A stretch of 7,196 nt of DNA from Novosphingobium sp. UBA6272 (GTDB lineage Bacteria; Pseudomonadota; Alphaproteobacteria; Sphingomonadales; Sphingomonadaceae): contig NZ_DJUW01000019.1 in NCBI RefSeq assembly GCF_002440635.1, forward strand, positions 1 through 7,196, in the 5' to 3' direction. Numbering within the stretch: the stretch's first letter is position 1; each line of letters begins with the position of its first letter. Shown here in pieces: positions 4,762 to 7,196 of the stretch. The position numbers and the translations under genes are program-made. The notes beneath the pieces are model-generated. The model was not told the DNA's origin, ran no database searches, and worked only from the letters and a program-made list of their open reading frames with translations.

Positions 4762-6834
4762 ATGGCACGTAGCCATCCGCTCTCCATGTACCGCAACATC
4801 GGTATCATGGCGCACATCGACGCCGGCAAGACCACCACGACCGAGCGCATCCTCTATTACACCGGCAAGTCCTACAAGATCGGCGAAGTCCACGACGGCG
4901 CCGCGACCATGGACTGGATGGAACAGGAACAGGAACGCGGCATCACGATCACCTCGGCTGCCACCACCTGCTTCTGGAACGATCACCGGATCAACATCAT
5001 CGACACCCCCGGGCACGTCGACTTCACCATCGAAGTCGAACGCTCGCTGCGCGTGCTCGACGGCGCGGTCGCCTGCTTTGACGGCGTCGCCGGGGTCGAA
5101 CCCCAGTCCGAAACCGTGTGGCGCCAGGCCGACAAGTACGGCGTGCCGCGGATGTGCTTCATTAATAAATTGGACCGCACCGGCGCCAGCTTCAAGTACT
5201 GCGTCCAGTCGATCATCGACCGCCTCGGCGCAACCCCGGCGGTGCTGTATCTGCCGATCGGCCTCGAAGCCGATCTCAAGGGCCTGGTCGACCTCGTCCA
5301 CAACCGCGCGATCATCTGGAAGGATGAATCGCTCGGCGCCGAATTCTTCTACGAAGACATTCCGGCCGACATGGCTGACGAAGCTGCCGACTATCGCAAC
5401 AAGCTGATCGAACTTGCCGTCGAGCAGGACGACGACGCGATGGAAGCCTACCTCGAAGGCAACGAGCCCGACGTTGACACCCTGAAGAAGCTGATCCGCA
5501 AGGGTACGCTGGCCCAGGCGTTCGTGCCGGTCTGCTGCGGTTCGGCGTTCAAGAACAAGGGCGTACAGCCGCTGCTCGACGCCGTGGTCGACTATCTGCC
5601 TTCGCCGCTCGACATTCCCGACGTCCAGGGCGTCAAGATGGACAGCGACGAGAAGGACAGCCGTCCGCCGACGGACGATGCTCCGTTCAGCGCGCTCGCC
5701 TTCAAGGTCATGAACGATCCGTTCGTCGGCTCGCTCACCTTCATCCGGATCTATTCGGGTACGCTCGTAAAGGGCACCTACCTGAACTCGGTCAAGGACA
5801 AGAAGGAAAAGGTCGGCCGCATGCTCGAAATGCATGCCAACGACCGCAAGGACGTTGACGAGGCCTTCGCTGGCGACATCATCGCGCTGGCCGGCATGAA
5901 GGAAACCACCACCGGCGATACGCTCTGCGCAGAAAAGTCGCCGATCGTGCTCGAACGGATGGAATTCCCCGAGCCGGTCATCGAACTCTCGGTCGAACCC
6001 AAGACCAAGGCCGACCAGGAAAAGATGGGCGTCGCGCTCAATCGCCTGTCAGCCGAGGATCCCTCGTTCCGCGTCAGCACCGATCACGAATCGGGCCAGA
6101 CGATCATCAAGGGGATGGGTGAGCTTCACCTCGACATCATCGTCGATCGCATGCGCCGCGAATTCAAGGTCGAGGCCAACGTTGGTGCGCCGCAGGTGGC
6201 TTACCGCGAATACCTCGCGAAGCCGGTGGACATCGACTACACCCACAAAAAGCAGTCGGGTGGTACCGGTCAGTTTGGCCGCGTGAAGGTCAAGGTCACC
6301 CCGGGTGAGCGCGGTTCGGGCTTCGTCTTCAAGGACGAAATCAAGGGCGGTAACATTCCGAAGGAATATATCCCCGCGATCGAAAAGGGCTTCCGTGAAA
6401 CTGCCGAAACCGGCAGCCTGATCGGCTTCCCGATCATCGACTTTGAAGTGCTGCTCTATGACGGTGCGTACCACGACGTCGACTCGTCGGCGCTGGCCTT
6501 CGAAATCGCCGGTCGCGGCGCGATGCGCGAAGTTGCGCAGAAGGCCGGGATCAAGCTGCTCGAGCCGATCATGAAGGTTGAAGTCGTCACCCCCGAGGAA
6601 TATCTCGGCGACGTCATCGGCGACATGAACAGCCGTCGCGGCCAGATCCAGGGCACCGATACCCGCGGTAATGCCCAGGCGGTCGAAGCGATGGTGCCGC
6701 TGGCCAACATGTTCGGCTACGTCAACCAGCTGCGCTCGTTCACCCAGGGACGTGCCAACTATTCGATGTTCTTCTCCCATTATGACGAGGTCCCGGCAAA
6801 TGTCGCGACCGAGATCAAGGAGAAGCTTGCCTAA
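4762..6834 (+). CDS. fusA: Translation elongation factor G
   Basis: GTPase that drives ribosomal translocation and, with RRF, ribosome recycling. It is 690 residues, full length. GTP-binding motifs are G1 AHIDAGKT (17-24), G2 ERGITI with T62, G3 DTPGH (81-85), G4 NKLD (135-138) and G5 near GSAF (260-263). The domain II-III region has GMGELHLDII (451-460). Domain IV starts near 480 with YREYLAKPVD, and its tip loop HDVDSSALAFE is at 571-581. The domain V end is PLANMFGYVNQLRSFTQGR (646-664). The ATG at 4762 has AAGGA 10 bases upstream. The gene is strongly GC-biased except for a short AT-rich codon block at 5161-5172 encoding I134-L137 of the G4 motif. Its stop codon lies in the loop of a small hairpin. 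Confidence 0.98.
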   Translation: MARSHPLSMYRNIGIMAHIDAGKTTTTERILYYTGKSYKIGEVHDGAATMDWMEQEQERGITITSAATTCFWNDHRINIIDTPGHVDFTIEVERSLRVLDGAVACFDGVAGVEPQSETVWRQADKYGVPRMCFINKLDRTGASFKYCVQSIIDRLGATPAVLYLPIGLEADLKGLVDLVHNRAIIWKDESLGAEFFYEDIPADMADEAADYRNKLIELAVEQDDDAMEAYLEGNEPDVDTLKKLIRKGTLAQAFVPVCCGSAFKNKGVQPLLDAVVDYLPSPLDIPDVQGVKMDSDEKDSRPPTDDAPFSALAFKVMNDPFVGSLTFIRIYSGTLVKGTYLNSVKDKKEKVGRMLEMHANDRKDVDEAFAGDIIALAGMKETTTGDTLCAEKSPIVLERMEFPEPVIELSVEPKTKADQEKMGVALNRLSAEDPSFRVSTDHESGQTIIKGMGELHLDIIVDRMRREFKVEANVGAPQVAYREYLAKPVDIDYTHKKQSGGTGQFGRVKVKVTPGERGSGFVFKDEIKGGNIPKEYIPAIEKGFRETAETGSLIGFPIIDFEVLLYDGAYHDVDSSALAFEIAGRGAMREVAQKAGIKLLEPIMKVEVVTPEEYLGDVIGDMNSRRGQIQGTDTRGNAQAVEAMVPLANMFGYVNQLRSFTQGRANYSMFFSHYDEVPANVATEIKEKLA

Positions 6835-6842
6835 CCGGCAAG
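6826..6842 (+). other. Small hairpin around the fusA stop codon
   Basis: CTTGCC (6826-6831) pairs with GGCAAG (6837-6842) around TAACC, so the TAA stop lies in the loop. There is no T-run. It may mark an mRNA processing or stability site, or be chance. Confidence 0.4.
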
Positions 6843-6852
6843 ATGATACTAG

Positions 6853-6882
6853 GGGCGGCGCCTGATTCAGCGGGCGCCGTCC
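6853..6882 (+). other. GC-rich hairpin between fusA and tuf
   Basis: An 11-bp stem with two G-U pairs (6853-6863 with 6872-6882) and an 8-base loop. It is followed by AAACCCC rather than T residues, so it is not a canonical intrinsic terminator. It lies in the 91-base fusA-tuf spacer and may set relative EF-G/EF-Tu levels by processing or attenuation. Confidence 0.6.
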
Positions 6883-6925
6883 AAACCCCGCAGATTCTTA
6901 TTCAAGCGAAAGAAGGTTTGAGACA

Positions 6926-7196
6926 ATGGCAAAGGCAAAATTCGAGCGGAACAAGCCGCACTGCAACATCGGCACCATCGGTCACGTCGACCATGGCAAG
7001 ACCACGCTGACCGCCGCGATCACCAAGGTCATGGCTGAAATCAATGGCGGTGAAGCCGTTGACTTCGCCAACATCGACAAGGCTCCCGAAGAGCGCGAGC
7101 GTGGCATCACCATCTCGACCGCTCACGTCGAGTATGAAACCGCTGCGCGCCACTATGCGCACGTCGATTGCCCGGGCCACGCCGACTACGTGAAGA
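6926..7196 (+). CDS. tuf: Elongation factor Tu, 5' part (cut by the window edge)
   Basis: GTPase that delivers aminoacyl-tRNA to the ribosomal A site. Only the first 90 codons, out of about 396 expected, lie in the window. The start MAKAKFERNKPHCNIGTIGH is typical for EF-Tu. G1 GHVDHGKT is at 19-26, the switch I RGITI at 59-63 and G3 DCPGH at 81-85. AGAAGG (6911-6916) lies nine bases upstream of the ATG. Being fourth in the str operon, it is probably tufA; a second copy elsewhere is possible. No defect is seen in the visible part. Confidence 0.98.
   Translation, partial: MAKAKFERNKPHCNIGTIGHVDHGKTTLTAAITKVMAEINGGEAVDFANIDKAPEERERGITISTAHVEYETAARHYAHVDCPGHADYVK

Noticed and set aside
4279..5835. 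518-codon open frame on the minus strand opposite rpsG and fusA
   Set aside because: It lies entirely antisense to two certain genes; long antisense frames are common opposite GC-rich biased codons, and the product is low-complexity with no recognisable family.
6049..6780. 243-codon minus-strand frame opposite fusA
   Set aside because: Same explanation: antisense shadow of EF-G with no ribosome-binding site or known motifs.
1..7196. CRISPR arrays, tRNA or rRNA genes, transposase genes
   Set aside because: No regularly spaced repeats, cloverleaf sequences, rRNA motifs or transposase motifs were seen on either strand.

Overview
The window looks like a chromosomal segment of an alphaproteobacterium, most likely a sphingomonad (Sphingomonadales). 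The GC-rich str operon (rpsL-rpsG-fusA-tuf) has alphaproteobacterial-type proteins, for example a 123-residue S12 ending YGAKRPK. A long imperfect palindrome of a kind I recall from sphingomonad and erythrobacter genomes sits between rpsL and rpsG. No database search was possible, so the placement is inference.

Layout from left to right. (1) Positions 1-2213 are an AT-richer accessory segment (24 of 60 bases are G/C in 1201-1260, against 44 of 60 in 4621-4680). It carries a 616-residue protein with a complete RelA/SpoT alarmone-synthetase domain, no hydrolase domain and a long helical, TPR-like C-terminal half. Its stop codon overlaps the start of a 39-codon ORF, whose stop overlaps another tiny ORF. 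Next come a perfect AGGAGG ribosome-binding site in front of an 8-codon ORF and a textbook rho-independent terminator at 2186-2213. (2) Positions 2214-2717 have no convincing gene. They hold a perfect 12-bp tandem duplication and the first copy of a diverged direct repeat of 110-135 bp. (3) Positions 2718-3501 encode a small four-helix membrane protein followed, one frame over, by an 87-residue soluble segment. The two look like one protein split by a single-base frameshift, or a tightly coupled pair. (4) The second repeat copy (3521-3631) lies just upstream of rpsL. (5) Positions 3734-7196 are the str operon: S12, a 170-bp spacer filled by a hairpin and a long palindromic element, S7, EF-G, a short spacer with hairpins, and the first 90 codons of EF-Tu, cut by the window edge.

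The str genes together supply two small-subunit proteins and the two main elongation GTPases. S12 has Arg at the position of E. coli Lys87 (mature numbering), a substitution known to give streptomycin resistance. That fits the natural streptomycin tolerance reported for many sphingomonads.

The best candidate for an undescribed system is the RelA-synthetase/TPR protein with its translationally coupled micro-ORFs in the accessory segment. It may act on translation through alarmones or, like some toxic small alarmone synthetases, on tRNA or as a defence effector. Synthetase homology is seen in the sequence; the rest is inference.
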